Source of the DNA: Rhizobium sp. BK650
GTDB lineage: Bacteria > Pseudomonadota > Alphaproteobacteria > Rhizobiales > Rhizobiaceae
Length of the DNA: 64,000 nt
Direction of reading: 5' to 3'
NCBI RefSeq assembly: GCF_014195325.1
Contig: NZ_JACIBK010000005.1
Coordinates: 186,001-250,000 of the forward strand
The translations under genes were made by a program, and so were the position numbers. Every line of letters starts with the position of its first letter. Position 1 is the first letter of the stretch. The notes under the pieces were generated by a model. It was not told where the DNA came from. It did not search any database and worked only from the letters and a program-made list of their open reading frames with translations. Shown in pieces: positions 63,319 through 64,000 of this stretch.

Positions 63319-64000
63319 CGTTGATTTCGCGCCTCTTCCCCCCGCCTCCTCGGATCCTCTGCCGCAAACGAAGAGCGCAGCGGCAGTCGCGCTACTGCGC
63401 TTTGGCTCCCTGCTTGCTTTCGCGGCCATTTTGGTCGTGTTCTCGCTCACGGCGCCTTATTTCCTGTCGGTCGGCAATATCGGCAATGTTCTCGGCCAGT
63501 CGGCCATCTCGGGTGTATTGGCGATCGGCCTGACGGTCGTGCTCATCGCCGGTGGATCGAATGTCGTCGCCGGCGGCATAGATCTGTCTCTGGCTGCCAA
63601 TATGGGCCTGAGTGCTGCAGCCTATGCCACGCTCATCCAGCTCGGCTATAGCGACGCGACAGCGGCGGCTGCAGCATTGCTGACCGGCCTTGCGATCGGT
63701 GCCGTCAACGCTGTCGCCGTGGTGCTCGCGGGGATCGTGCCGCTGCTTGCTACGCTTGCCGTCATGAATGTGGTCGCCGGCCTGGAACTGGTCCTGACGC
63801 AAAATACGGTCGTACCAGCCTCCACCGATTTTCTGACGGCTGTTTCAGCCTCCGATCGTTTTGGCATTCCCACTCTCGCCTATATACTGATCGGCTTTAC
63901 GGCAGCTGCCAGCGCGATCGTGCAATATACGCCGGTCGGGCTCAGGCTCTATGCCGTCGGTGAGTTTCCCGACGCGGCCCGCGCTGCCGGCCTGCCGCTC
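63308..64000 (+). CDS. Sugar ABC transporter permease, RbsC type (2), 3' truncated by window edge
   Basis: Inner-membrane permease of the BPD_transp_2 family; the first 231 residues are in the window and the frame is open at the end. The start ATG at 63308 overlaps the ATPase stop by 11 bases. Recognisable parts are SGVLAIGLTVVLIAGGSNVV and AGGIDLSLAANMGLSAAAYA (conserved GGxDLS motif), ending at YAVGEFPDAARAAGLPL, the start of the cytoplasmic coupling loop. A hydrophilic N-terminal tail of about 35 residues precedes the first membrane segment. Confidence 0.9.
   Translation, partial: MSADVDFAPLPPASSDPLPQTKSAAAVALLRFGSLLAFAAILVVFSLTAPYFLSVGNIGNVLGQSAISGVLAIGLTVVLIAGGSNVVAGGIDLSLAANMGLSAAAYATLIQLGYSDATAAAAALLTGLAIGAVNAVAVVLAGIVPLLATLAVMNVVAGLELVLTQNTVVPASTDFLTAVSASDRFGIPTLAYILIGFTAAASAIVQYTPVGLRLYAVGEFPDAARAAGLPL

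Noticed and set aside
1..64000. CRISPR arrays, insertion sequences, prophage genes, tRNA or rRNA genes
   Set aside because: No regularly spaced repeats, no transposase or integrase frames, no tRNA cloverleaf or rRNA-like stretches were seen on either strand.

Overview
The window looks like part of a Rhizobium or close relative (Rhizobiaceae, Alphaproteobacteria). The evidence is a RopA-type porin, a dctA-dctB-dctD dicarboxylate locus with a sigma-54 promoter, the very high density of ABC and TRAP uptake systems, GC-rich codon use, and small rhizobial-type proteins of unknown function. No rRNA, tRNA, housekeeping gene, insertion sequence or CRISPR array is visible. It reads as an accessory, uptake-rich region of a chromosome, chromid or megaplasmid; the sequence does not say which.

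Left part. 1-7880 (+): a carbohydrate ABC transporter (two MalFG-type permeases, MalK-type ATPase; the binding protein is off the window), a GHL6-type glycosidase, a LacI regulator and a GH95 alpha-L-fucosidase, consistent with uptake and cytoplasmic trimming of fucosylated plant oligosaccharides. 7886-17688 (-): ten genes in one direction, namely three luciferase-like flavin monooxygenases, an M20 deacetylase, a GNAT acetyltransferase, a fused permease-ATPase with two paralogous binding proteins, and a DsbA/GST-kappa-fold protein. The gene set matches the Bacillus yxe/ytm S-alkylcysteine salvage operons. 18102-26063 (+): an AmiC-like sensor, an AmiR-like ANTAR antiterminator, an Opp/Dpp-type transporter and an acetamidase/formamidase, preceded by a leader that can fold into a terminator or a competing small hairpin.

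Middle part. A RopA-like porin with its terminator (26588-27696) is followed by a three-hairpin candidate small RNA (about 27735-27839). Then come a DoxX-family protein, a TRAP transporter with fused DctQM permease (28110-31466), a decayed stretch with a frameshifted glutathione S-transferase remnant, and the prkA-yeaH-spoVR stress operon with an unknown gene downstream (32250-37622). An FAD/NAD(P)-binding protein and the dctD-dctB / dctA divergon (to 44340) follow.

Right part. 44378-51836: a sugar ABC transporter divergent from a ROK regulator, a Gfo/Idh/MocA dehydrogenase and a ThuA-like protein, resembling rhizobial thu disaccharide loci but with a ROK instead of a LacI regulator. Two small conserved-looking genes follow. 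52539-64000: a second flavoenzyme region, with an NtaA/SnaA-type monooxygenase and two SfnB/DszC-like acyl-CoA-dehydrogenase-fold oxidoreductases interleaved with two RbsABC-type sugar ABC transporters. An AT-rich box (ATCTATAnAA) recurs upstream of several of these genes. A recurrent design feature of the window is a strong GC-rich hairpin directly after the binding-protein gene in five separate uptake operons.
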